64,000 nucleotides of DNA from Moringa oleifera (lineage: Eukaryota; Streptophyta; Magnoliopsida; Brassicales; Moringaceae): assembly GCA_021397835.1 (NCBI GenBank), contig JAJFZO010000581.1, forward strand, positions 992,001 to 1,056,000, in the 5' to 3' direction. The notes under the pieces were generated by a model that was not told the DNA's origin, made no database searches, and saw nothing but the letters and a program-made list of their open reading frames with translations. Every line of letters begins with the position of its first letter. Position 1 is the first letter of the stretch. The translations under genes and the position numbers were made by a program. Positions 52,233-62,289 of the stretch are shown in pieces.

Positions 52233-52240
52233 TATAAAAG
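52233..52240 (+). promoter_or_regulatory. TATA box of the EG45/PNP gene
   Basis: TATAAAAG, 83 bp upstream of the start codon. The flanking GTCTTTGCTTC(TATAAA) is repeated upstream of the downstream pseudogene, which shows that the promoter was part of the duplicated unit. Confidence 0.7.
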
Positions 52241-52322
52241 GGGTCAAGTAGCCTCTCGTTTCTATCAGAAACTTTCACCTACCTGGTACTAAAGTGAGCC
52301 TAGTGACAGGGAGGAGAAAAAA

Positions 52323-52925
52323 ATGGCGATGGCTATGGGGATAGCTGTGCGATTGTTGTTGCTGGTGAGCATATACGTGCTTTCTCTGTCTACGGCAGTA
52401 AACGCCATACAGGGCAATGCTGTTTTCTACAAATGGCCTTACACTCGTATGTAAATCTTTCGCCCGTTTTTGCATCTTTAGTTACCCACCCTTTGCTTCA
52501 TCTTTTTCACTCGGCAAGACTTTCTTTTGTATGTGCAGCGTCGAAATGCTACGGCAATAGAAACGATGGGGTGATGGTGGCTGGAGTAAGCGATGCATTA
52601 TGGGGAGGCGGGGCGGCATGTGGAAGAAGGTACAGAGTCAGATGCATAGGGGCTGCCAACTTAGCTAGAAACCCCTGCAAGCAAAACACCTTTGTCGACG
52701 TCAAAGTCGTTGATTATTGTCAAGAAACATGCAACGGAATCATTAATCTTTCGCAAGATGCTTTTTCCAGGATTGCTGAGACTACTGCCGGCAAAGTTAG
52801 AGTTCAAATCGACCAGTAAGCTTAAGCTATACCTTGCTTGTTGATTTTCTTCCATCTATCCACAATTTATAGTAGTAATTCTGCTTATGCCTGCTTTTAT
52901 TTTCGTTTTCTTTTGCAGGATTTGA
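52323..52925 (+). CDS. EG45-domain protein / plant natriuretic peptide (PNP-A-like)
   Basis: Exons 52323-52446, 52539-52815 and 52919-52925 join to 135 residues; the last exon adds only the end of a Gln codon, an Ile and the stop. Residues 1-28 (MAMAMGIAVRLLLLVSIYVL, then to NA) are a signal peptide. The mature part is one double-psi beta-barrel EG45 domain, as in expansin domain 1, with ALWGGGAACGRRYRVRC, a VDYC core and six or more Cys for disulfides. It lacks an expansin cellulose-binding domain. In the family, PNP-A is an apoplastic peptide that affects water and ion balance, and relatives such as citrus blight p12 are stress-induced. The intact copy of a tandem pair; the other begins 1,416 bp downstream and is decayed. 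Position next to ATL56 and TPS11 homologues matches PNP-A (At2g18660) and EGC2 (At4g30380) as I recall. Confidence 0.93.
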
Positions 52926-53654
52926 GGTTTTTGCAGTCAAGAAACGTCACATGCCAGGTGTTTCCCAGGGTTGTTCTTGAATAAACAGAACTTATGTTTC
53001 CACTGATGATGATAATGATGAGTGAAGCTTTGTAATGCCTCTTCTATCAAATAATGAGAACATCCGTTATTTCTTGTTTTTTTTTAATACTCGAAAGCAT
53101 ATAAAGCTCGAGAATTACTGGGTGATTCCCTGCAGATTTGCTCAATATAATTAAACAAACAGATTTCTGGTTAATAACAAGGGTTAAGTACCAGGGCAAG
53201 TATTTGAATTTAAATTCATGGTGTATATAAAGAACACGACTTTATTACATGGTCCCAAGTTTCCAAGGAATCAAGAAAGATGATATGAAAGTCCTGTGTT
53301 TGGTTTGCAAGTGGTGGGGAGACAGGCGTCCTTAGTCAACAACAAAACCATAAGTCAATGGCTCCTTCTCTTGCACTTTTAATGAGTCAGCTCTAATGCA
53401 ATTTCGATGCAGATGACATTGTAGTAAAGCAAGGAAAATTAGGAGCGATGTTTTGGACCCAAATCAGGCCATGGAAAGGGCCAAAATGCATATCATACTT
53501 GAATTGTGTAAATCAGTTCCTGAAATACATATAATATTCCACTCAGATGAACTCCCGCTGAAGAGATAGTGACATTACTATTTAATTTCATCGCTCACGT
53601 GGGGGCCTTTAAGATGTTGCTTATAAACTAAACCTTATGTTGTGTCTTTGCTTC

Positions 53655-53660
53655 TATAAA
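53655..53660 (+). promoter_or_regulatory. duplicated TATA box of the EG45 pseudogene
   Basis: TATAAA preceded by GTCTTTGCTTC, the same context as the upstream EG45 TATA box, 84 bp before the pseudogene ATG. The copied promoter core is still intact, so transcription of the decayed copy is possible. Confidence 0.6.
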
Positions 53661-53738
53661 GAAGGGCAAGGAATCTCTCCTTCGCATCACAAAATTTCAC
53701 CTGGCAGCCCGTGAGTTTCATAACAGGGAGGAGAAACA

Positions 53739-54490
53739 ATGGCGATGGAGATGCAAGTTGTGTTGTTGGTGAGCTACTTCTGCTTTGTCTGCCTATTGCT
53801 TAAAAACCCATCTGAGTGCAGAGCTGTTTTCTACTATCCACCCTACATTCCTACGTCAATCCTTTACCATGTTTTCATCTCAATTTCTATTGTGATAAGC
53901 AAAAGAGTCCTTGGGTAGCTATGCAGGCCGCCATGGAAACTCAAAATGTTCAGTTCCTTCATTAACACTCATAGTTTAGTGTGTACAGAATACGTCAAGA
54001 TTCAACAATTAATCAATCTGTGATGTTGAGTCCATTTACTCTGCATGCGCTGGCTGCCTCAAAGTGCAGTGAAATGAAGGACATGGCGGTGTGGGTTGCA
54101 GGGGTCAGGGATGACATATGGGACAATGGAAGAGCATGTGGAAGAAGGTAAAAAGTTAAATGCATTAAGGGTGCAAATAAAGCTCCCCATCCCTGCAAAG
54201 GAAACACTTGTGTTGTCGTCCAAATTGTCGATTATTGTCGGCCAAAATGCAACGGAAGCATAAATCTTTCCAGAGATGCTTTCTCCAAGATTGCTGATCC
54301 TGACGCTGGGGTAGTTGTTGTTGAATTTGAACAGTGAGCTTGGGCTTTAGCCCGTTGGTTTTTAGCAATCTTACCTACCTTTACTATATAGCTCATGTCT
54401 TGTTTCTCTTTGTTTTTGTCGTGCCTTGCTTTTTGCAGGATCGGAGGAGGAACTTCACATGGCAGTTGTGACTTGGATCTTAGTTCTTAA
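53739..54490 (+). pseudogene. decayed tandem copy of the EG45/PNP gene
   Basis: The ATG and a signal-peptide-like start (MAMEMQVVLLVSYFCFVCLL) are kept, and exon 2-like sequence at about 54057-54333 still encodes an EG45 domain with the family Cys (AWGRACGRR-like stretch, VDYC, CNGSINLSRDAFSKIA). Three lesions are visible against the upstream copy. The exon 1 donor GTATGT has become CTACGT at about 53851. The exon 2 acceptor AG has become TG at 54055-54056. A Tyr codon has become TAA at 54149-54151, about a quarter of the way through the domain. The third exon is longer than in the intact copy (54439-54490). Splicing at other sites cannot be excluded, but the stop lies inside conserved sequence, so a full protein is unlikely. 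Confidence 0.8.
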
Positions 54491-56435
54491 ATAGACAGCA
54501 AATCTGAGAACATCTATGTTCCCACTGATGATGACAAAGTAATGTTGTCTCCGTTATGTAAGAAGGCCACTTGGTCCATGAAATAAAAACCATCCTTTAA
54601 TTAGTAACTAGTTAAGCTATAACATAGACACGATGCCCTCCAGCAGGGAAACAGTGTCTCCATCTTCGAGAACCATTAATTTCTCTCTGATTATCAGATA
54701 CTGATTGGTCAAGTCAAATAATTTAACACCCCTTCTAAATTCCGAAACGGATTGGTTGATTATACTTTCTAAATTCTGATGAATTGAGCAGAAGACTGTA
54801 TAACCTGTCAATACAGTTGGATTTAAGAGATGGAAAAGAAAACAACTCAATTCAATGAGGCTTTAGCCCCAAGTTTTCGGGGTCTCGTTGGCGAAGAAAA
54901 GATAAAGAATGAAATGTCGAAAGGGGAGTTTTGATCTCTTAACTTAGCTTCCTTCCATGCATGAATCCCGTTTCTGGTCGAAAACAGAGCACTCTGGCCA
55001 ACAAGCCGGAAGCCGGCAGCCGTCAGCACAGATTACTGCTGTTCTCCAGTAGTGGCTGCGAAATGGCATTGTCCTGCCCGGATGCTCTGCCTGACGGCGC
55101 AGAAGAGACATATGAAATGCATAACAGCTCGAACATGAAATTTGCTAAGCTTTCTACCATGTATCCATTCGAATGGTGCATGAGAGTACGTTAAAAACGG
55201 CAGTGATAATGCGCCAGAGGCTTCATTGCCACGGCTGGAGTTGCAGCTGTTAGTGGTTTTCTCCATCACCCAAGCTCTCCATTACAGTCTTAACCGAATT
55301 GGAATCGCTGTCGTCGTTTCACTGTGTCTGTGTATATTCCCTTCTTTTCCTCTGTTTCGTATATCTCATTTCGTTCTCGTTTTGTTTTATAACTTGCATT
55401 TAATGGACCATTGCTGCACATCACGTCTTGGTAATCAGTGATAGTGGTCTGTTTCATGTCAGGTTTACGATATAGATAAATACGAATAGTCAATGTCGAT
55501 GCATAGCTGTATGACTTCTGTCTTGATTACATCCACTACATGTTTGTTTAAATGTCTCTTTCAATGCTTTTGTCTGCATATTACTTCTCTGCTTTCATCA
55601 AACTCTTCTGTTCTTTTGTCGAAGAAAACTAAGTCCACCTAAATGGAGGATTTTGCTAGACTCAAGGGTTAGGCTTACTGTCATTCGTTTCATCAACAGA
55701 GGTGATGAATGTGGAACAAACTAGGAGAAGTTGCATGATTCTGAGGTGCCGAGAGATGTCAAACCTGATGCCCTCTGTAGTCTACAAGTAAAATACATAA
55801 ACGGGATAGTGGAAGATGGAAAACAGCCTGGACGATACAATCCGTAGCTGGTAAAATATGACCTTATCTTAGTTGGGAGACGACACAACCTGGAAAACCC
55901 GGACATCCCGGAGCTTGTAGTTCAGATCTCTCATGCAGATGCTCAGTCTTGGTTGTGCAACAACAGATGACATAGGAGTCGAACTGTGAACTGAAAGTCT
56001 GAAACCGATCAATTTGTAGTGGTTGGGTGGATTCATTTGCCCGCGTTTTCTCTTAGGTGTGTTCTGGTACATACAAATCACATGTAAAGATGCTAAACAT
56101 TAGAATTAAAATGGAAGGAATTATCATTGGCTCGATATTCTGCCAAGGCAATGTCTAGATACCCATTTCAAATGCCTCATTATAATCTACTCAGTTTTCT
56201 ACACTATATACCAAAAAACTGAAACATAAGGTTTTCATCAAACAGATTCTATATTACACAACCAGCTAACAAGCAAGGAATCGATCAGTTCCATTACATT
56301 TTCTTTTTCTCCAATGACTTCTTGAGTAACAATGCTATGACAAGCTTTACATTTTGAATGAAAAATAGGATCTGTTGTAATATTCTTGTAAGAAATTTAC
56401 AAGCGAGTTCAATGAAAAAGAAGAATATAACATCA
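54491..56435. other. intergenic region, no gene seen
   Basis: About 1.9 kb between the EG45 pseudogene and the 3' end of the GNAT gene. Short frames occur on both strands at 54,961-55,494 and 55,721-56,081 without any recognisable domain. I looked for a third EG45 copy and saw none. Confidence 0.5.
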
Positions 56436-59400
56436 CTAATAGTATGTACAAGGGAGACCCATCCATAATAAAATCCTTCGTGGTCGTTCTAAAAATCTGG
56501 CTTGCCATGCAGGTTCATCAGCTTCATAAACAAAACCGCTTTTCGCATACAACTTCTTTGCAGGTTCATTATCCACAGCAACATGGACATATAGATCACT
56601 TATGCCTGCAAATATTTAAGAAAAGAAGAGGATCAAAAAAGGCAGCAGCAAAAGAATACAAATTGGAAAGCACTGATTTCCGATGGAAAGCATGGGCATT
56701 GAGCACCCACATGAACACAGCTAAATTACAGCATTTATCAGCAAGACAATGATAGTAAAAATTGTTCATGGTTTGTGCTAGTTGTTATTACCCCATTCTT
56801 CGGCGACAATCTTGGACTTTGCAACAAGGTCATAACCCAACCCATTTCTCTGCAGCTCTTTGGCAACACATACATTGCTCAGATATGCTCTTGCAAAATC
56901 AGCACCAATCCCCTGTTAAAGTAAAATCCTAAGATACCTCAACTTTGTAATAATGAAATTTAAAGTATTAAAAGCCACATCAAATCTGTAGAATTGTCAG
57001 ATTTAAGAAAACGAGAGTCAAGATACAGAGACTCCCCAAGTAAACAAGGCATTAGACTGAGACACCAAATATTACATCCACCGGCTATTTAGAGCAATCC
57101 AAATTGCAGATATAATAGAACAGAACAAAAATATTAAGGTATAGGAAAACGTTATAAGTGCAGAAAAATGTCCATGGAGGGGTAATGTTGACACATACTA
57201 AAACCCTTTCCTATTTTTGAGATACAATTTCCAAAATTTGATGATTGATTGGCAATACAATATTGCAGGTTTGAGAATCAAAAATTGTCAACCCTCCGAA
57301 GTTAAAATAATATAAACAAAAAGGATATGCGGCGTGAATGTTTGGAAAATTCTCATTTCAGTCAGTCATCTTCTTGGTAGTAATTTGATAATTAATTGGA
57401 CTTCGTCACAAGTAGGACCACAAGTAAGAATAAAATGGAACATAAACCAAGTGATATAGTAGAGATCAAAGAGACATTGATTGCACTAAGAAGACAACAA
57501 GGAATGAGAAGGAATAGATATAAACTTAACTATTTTTATTCATTGATAACTGCTCTACATGTATCAGTATCTGAAGACTTTAGGTTCAGATATGAAGATG
57601 ACAATGGTCATGATATTTTCCGTGAGAAACAGGAATTTAGTAGATAATACAATAACTCCTGTGAGTAGACCATGAACTCAGATGCATATCAATTCAAATC
57701 TTTTCTTAAATTGCATACACATTTATATTTTAACCTGAGTGTTAAAGACTTCACTAGCAGCCAATCATGACAAATAGGATAAACATCCATGGAATCGGCA
57801 AATTGCGGTGGTATTCAATAAAATACCTGTGGTTTCATTCCTGTTATTTCATCTGGAAGCCTCAGACATTGGTTAAGATCAAGGGTCCCAACTACTACTC
57901 GATCTTCGCCTTTGTCAGTAAACTACAAAACAATTTGGAGGAAATAATTACCCGAAAGCATCAATATTACACCCATGCAAACACATACAATAGAGCACCT
58001 CTTAGCAGTAACTGCATCTATTTCTGATATAAAAAAGAATAAACGAAAACAAAAACTGCATGAATCCAAATGTACAAGAATATTGTCCTATATAACCAGT
58101 TGAACTTATCTGAAAGATCAAAAGACCTTTACAAAAATTAATCACGAAGAGAACAAAAAAACTGTGAGACCCAACAAGGCAGTTATTCCAGTAAAACCAA
58201 CAACAATGCTATAAGAATCACTAACAATGAAAAAAGGTACAAAGGGTACCTAGGTTAATACGTTAAGCTGAAAAGAATAGCATAATCCCCAAGTTTTTTT
58301 TAAGTATATTACAATATGATTCCATTCACATAAAACATATAGCTTATATCCCATTTCCCATGGATATGAAGTCAATCAGTATGGAAATTGAGAGGCGAAG
58401 GAAACTTAGAAGCCTTATCATACCACACTGTGAAAGAAAGTAAACAACCTTACATGCAGTGCATAAATCATCTGACAAGCTGGATATCTGTGACAATGGA
58501 AGAGTAGCATTTATGCAAGAAACCTTCCTAAAGCCCTCCCTTTTCCCTGCAACTCGTTCATGGAGTGCTTCAAATTCACGCTCGGCCAAGTATCTCTTAT
58601 GATCCTAATAAAAACTTGATAAAGGCAAAATACCATCAGTACCACATCGAAAGGAAATGAGCTTAAAAGAAATCCTACATGAAATACTTTTTGATGAACC
58701 CATCCATCGAAATCAGACAGGACAGATTAATGATTTGCACTCTACTTTCCTACACAGTCTGCAAATCCAATAGCTCATTGTATTGCAATTCGGTTACTCT
58801 ACTCCGTTTGAACATTTTCTGACTTTCCAGGAAGTCTCATATCAAAGAAGGCACCACTTACTACTGGATGGTTTGATTCCACACGCACACATCCCTAAAA
58901 GAACTTAGGTGACAAGCTTCGAAATCTTTTGGCCCCATAACTTATTAATAGAATCATGAATACTACATTGTTTACAAGCAACCCATACTTTCAAAAAGTA
59001 GTTAGTTTTCTCAAAACTCAACTTCAAACATTCAGGCAAACTTAATGCACCAACACTCAATTTATCAAAATTTTTCCTTCTTTCATTTTTGTATGAATTT
59101 CATCTGGGTCAATTTTCCAACTCTAACATTTCACTCTTAACGTTGATTTTCATTGGAATAGGTCTAAAGAGAAAAGGAAAAGTCAACTTCATAGTTTTAG
59201 CTGACATAAATATAGTCACCGACACCGTTCCAAAGGATATTATTGATTAACTAGAAAGAACCAGCAGGGCCGTTAGTCAGCGAAAGTATGTAGAAGAGCC
59301 GAAGAGAAGTACAATAGCTAATATCCGCCCAGAGAAACCGAATCCACGGAAAAGGAAAAAGAAAAAGCGACTGACTTGGATTGCGTAAGTAGAAGGCTTG

Positions 59401-59669
59401 AATTCGTAGAACGACCGAACGCGGAGACTGGCAGCAGCCCACAACTCCCCCTCCGACGCCGCTTCAGCCACGATCAAAGACGACTTGTCAAGCGTGGGGG
59501 TGCAGACATGCGAAGTCTCAATTGGATGGAGACCGGAACGCCGGGAGAAGACAAGTGTAGAGGATTGCCGCCGAAGAGTGCGAGAATCGGAGCAAAACCC
59601 GCAATTCTGGGTAGCAGTAGTAGTCATAAAGCAAGAAATGCGAATAGCAGGCGAAGAAAGAAGCGCCAT
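56436..59669 (-). CDS. plastid GNAT-family N-acetyltransferase
   Basis: Five exons, transcription order 59376-59669, 58449-58604, 57827-57922, 56792-56912 and 56436-56605, join in frame to 278 residues. Residues 1 to about 65 (Ser, Thr and Arg-rich, few acidic) look like a plastid transit peptide. The GNAT fold follows: GEDRVVVGTLDLNQC is the beta4 region, YLSNVCVAKELQRNGLG (192-208) holds the acetyl-CoA-binding Q/RxxGxG/A motif as Q203-R-N-G-L-G, and VAVDNEPAKKLYAKSGF is the C-terminal motif B. The family transfers acetyl from acetyl-CoA to protein N-termini or Lys side chains. Plant plastid GNATs do both, and this one most resembles GNAT7/GNAT4 as I recall; I do not name it. The exon 2 donor reads AAG|GTTGTT, weaker than its neighbours. 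Site II motifs lie about 150 bp upstream. Confidence 0.88.
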
Positions 59670-59822
59670 CTTCTTCTTGGGTTTTTGTTTTTCCTGGATT
59701 GGTCGTCTACTTTATCCTTGGCTCTTGGTTCACCTCCACTTCAGCTTCAAGCACAGGTTCCAGATTTTCTTTTTCTTTTTTTTTTCCCTCTTTTATTAGC
59801 GTTTTTCTGGTTGTTCAGAAAT

Positions 59823-59839
59823 TGGGCCTCTCATGGGCC
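59823..59839 (-). promoter_or_regulatory. site II (TGGGCC) elements of the GNAT promoter
   Basis: TGGGCC at 59823-59828 and again at 59834-59839, followed by GGGCCAGGCCC. They lie about 155-170 bp upstream of the GNAT start codon. As with SCY1, this fits TCP-driven expression of a plastid housekeeping gene, by inference. Confidence 0.5.
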
Positions 59840-60082
59840 GGGCCAGGCCCGTGGGTAATTTGAGCTTTGAATTCTGTTGCTCTGCCCAAGGCAAACAGAG
59901 AGAGCGTTGGGTCCATGAGCCAAAATATTAACGAAGGCAAGAGGCAATAAATGCGAAGAGTAAAGCCTCCACCAGCGACCGGAATAACAACTAAGTCGAC
60001 GGTGCAAACACCAAAACAGATAGTAGTACAGTATTTAATCAGCCATGACCACAAAGATGCAAACCTTGAACTCAGACACGGA

Positions 60083-60085
<3 letters not shown>

Positions 60086-60116
<31 letters not shown>
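60086..60116. repeat. GA microsatellite
   Basis: About 15 uninterrupted GA units, roughly 420 bp upstream of the GNAT start codon. Confidence 0.95.
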
Positions 60117-60117
<1 letters not shown>

Positions 60118-61333
60118 AAAGCGCACACTCGGGTGCAGTGGCCAGTGGCCCAGAATGCAGAATCTGTAACTACGGATCCATGGCATGCTCATATCCTCTC
60201 TTACGTAGGCTAATTTGTATAACACGAGATGACAGAGAAAGAACCCAAATGAAAGGACTCTGACTGTGAGAGAAAGAGAGTTATGCTTCGCCCATGTATT
60301 GTCACATCACGAGGGTCGTGATGATTATGAATATTAAAGGCTACGGCAGTGGAAGATCCTACCGTTTTGCAGCCCTCACGCGCCATCCTTACGCCAATGT
60401 CAATATCCAACAAAACTTTTGGTTAAACTTCTTTAATCTTTGATAAGGAGGAAAACTTTTTTTGGATGATGCAAAATTACAGAAGCAAGAACCAAATCTC
60501 TTCTTCTGCATGCCATCAGCTTTTACTTGCTAAGCTGTTCTATGTTTTTTCTCGCCAAAAAAAAAAAAAGCATCAAAAGATCTTGTTTGGCAGTCTATCC
60601 TGCTTCGGGTTCTGTGTGCTCACAAGTCATTCCGAAATTCATGTTTGAAAAGCTTGTAACCCATGCATGTCATCTAGGAACATGGGCTACCTTTCTTTTG
60701 AAGGTGTGCATATTTAACTTAAAATCTCATTAATTAACCAGATCAAACCTTGCAGCCGTTGAAGCATCTTCGAGTTCACCCAGTTATATTGAAACCCTGC
60801 TGGAGCTTCAGAATGGTAATGGTTTTGGGGATGGCATGAGGGTTGAATACAAAATTGTAAGTCAAAAAGGAGACTTGTATCAGAGAGGGAACTGGGAGAA
60901 AAAGACAGAGCAAGACTGCATGTTACTGTTCTTTAAACGTATTGATTGCACACCCATGCTGCTTCATCTCTTCTCTCTCTCTCTCAAGCTTGAAAATCCG
61001 AGTCCCCATGCTGTTATTCTTCCAAATTTTCGTAGTTGAGAAGGTAAAAGATGTGACACAGAGCAACAGGCAGACAGACGGTGTGTGTGTGAGAGAGAGA
61101 AATGTCACATTACTTGCACTGCTATTCCTGTACTTCCCTCAGTGCCTTCTTTCAAATCAGTCACCCTTGTTGACAATGCAAGACTTCTCAAGAGAGAGAG
61201 AGAGAGTGCTATTCATGGTTTTTGGGTCCACCGTCTTCTGATACCCTCTTTTCAAGTCTTTTGCTGGAAACTAAACACATATTTGGAATGTCAGTGCTTT
61301 CTGTTTCTCATTTATTTTCCTCTCTCTTTTCAC

Positions 61334-61608
61334 TATATAAACTCCATCCGCTTCTTCGACAAGTATCTCCTTCACCCTATTTATATCACTTCACTGCGTG
61401 CCTCTCAAGTATCATAACTTTCTTATCATCATTTCCCTCCTTCCCTTCTCTCGTCTTCTTCCTCATGTTCTTGTTTTTGTCTGCTGATCAACCTCTTCTT
61501 CAATGGAACCTAACCTCTGCTAATGGCGTCTTGATACCTGAAGAGGAGACTACCTCCACTTTTAGCTTCACAAACAAGTGGAGAATGAAGCAGCCTTCAC
61601 AATTTTGA
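61334..61608 (+). other. TATA-like box with a 47-residue open frame downstream
   Basis: TATATAA at 61334-61340 in a pyrimidine-rich context is followed 125 bp later by an ATG at 61465-61467. The frame runs 47 codons to the stop at 61608 (start MFLFLSADQPLLQWNLTS). I do not recognise the peptide, it has no clear signal peptide, and a frame this short can arise by chance. It may instead mark the start of a short non-coding RNA. Weak candidate only. Confidence 0.2.
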
Positions 61609-62289
61609 TGGCGCTATCCTATCTGAGCTAATTTTTTTTTATTATTATTTTTATTTTTTATTATATTTTTTTCTTGACCTTGCAAGGCTTTTTAGGTTTT
61701 GCAAAAAAATTATGATTGCTTTCTATTTCGTTTTTATCATCAATTTTTATCTTTGTCTTTGTCATTCCACCCATCTTCTTTTTTCTGGTTTATTCCTCCT
61801 GAGCTTTCTGTACTGCAGATCTTATTGGTTTCTTTATGTTTCTCTTACTGTACTGTACCTTTTACTAGTAAACGCAATTACCAGTTGAAGATTATCTTCT
61901 TCTTTCTCGCTTTACCGCATGGATAACTTGTTCATTGTTCAAACTTATCTCTTCCCTGATTGTTTCCTTCTCTTATCGGCAAGATAGAAAGCCTAAGCGT
62001 TTAATGGAATAAATATGCACATCTATATATAACGGAGTAAGTTGCAACAAAAATAGAGTAAGAAAGGTATTTACACAGAAACCCACAAGGAGAGTATCTG
62101 TTGAGTAAGAAGATAAAGCGCTGAAATCACATAAACTTCATTCAGCCTGTTGTATAACCAGTGGTAAATATCTTTCATATGTACAAGCCCAATGATTATT
62201 ACAAACAATGGATTCCAATCTCAAATTATAGACAAACAGAGAAAATACATTGAAAATTTGGAGAATATTAACAAAAAGATCTAACAGTA

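Larger units (their letters stand above)
59840..62289. other. intergenic region between GNAT promoter and XBAT32 3' end
   Basis: About 2.4 kb. The lower part is the upstream region of the GNAT gene. It contains GA microsatellites at about 60,086 and 61,190-61,204. A TATA-like box at 61,334 with a 47-residue frame downstream is listed separately. The far end should hold the XBAT32-type 3' UTR. Confidence 0.5.

Noticed and set aside
59376..59858. 160-codon plus-strand frame
   Set aside because: Antisense to GNAT exon 1 and its promoter; low-complexity C-terminal part and no domain.
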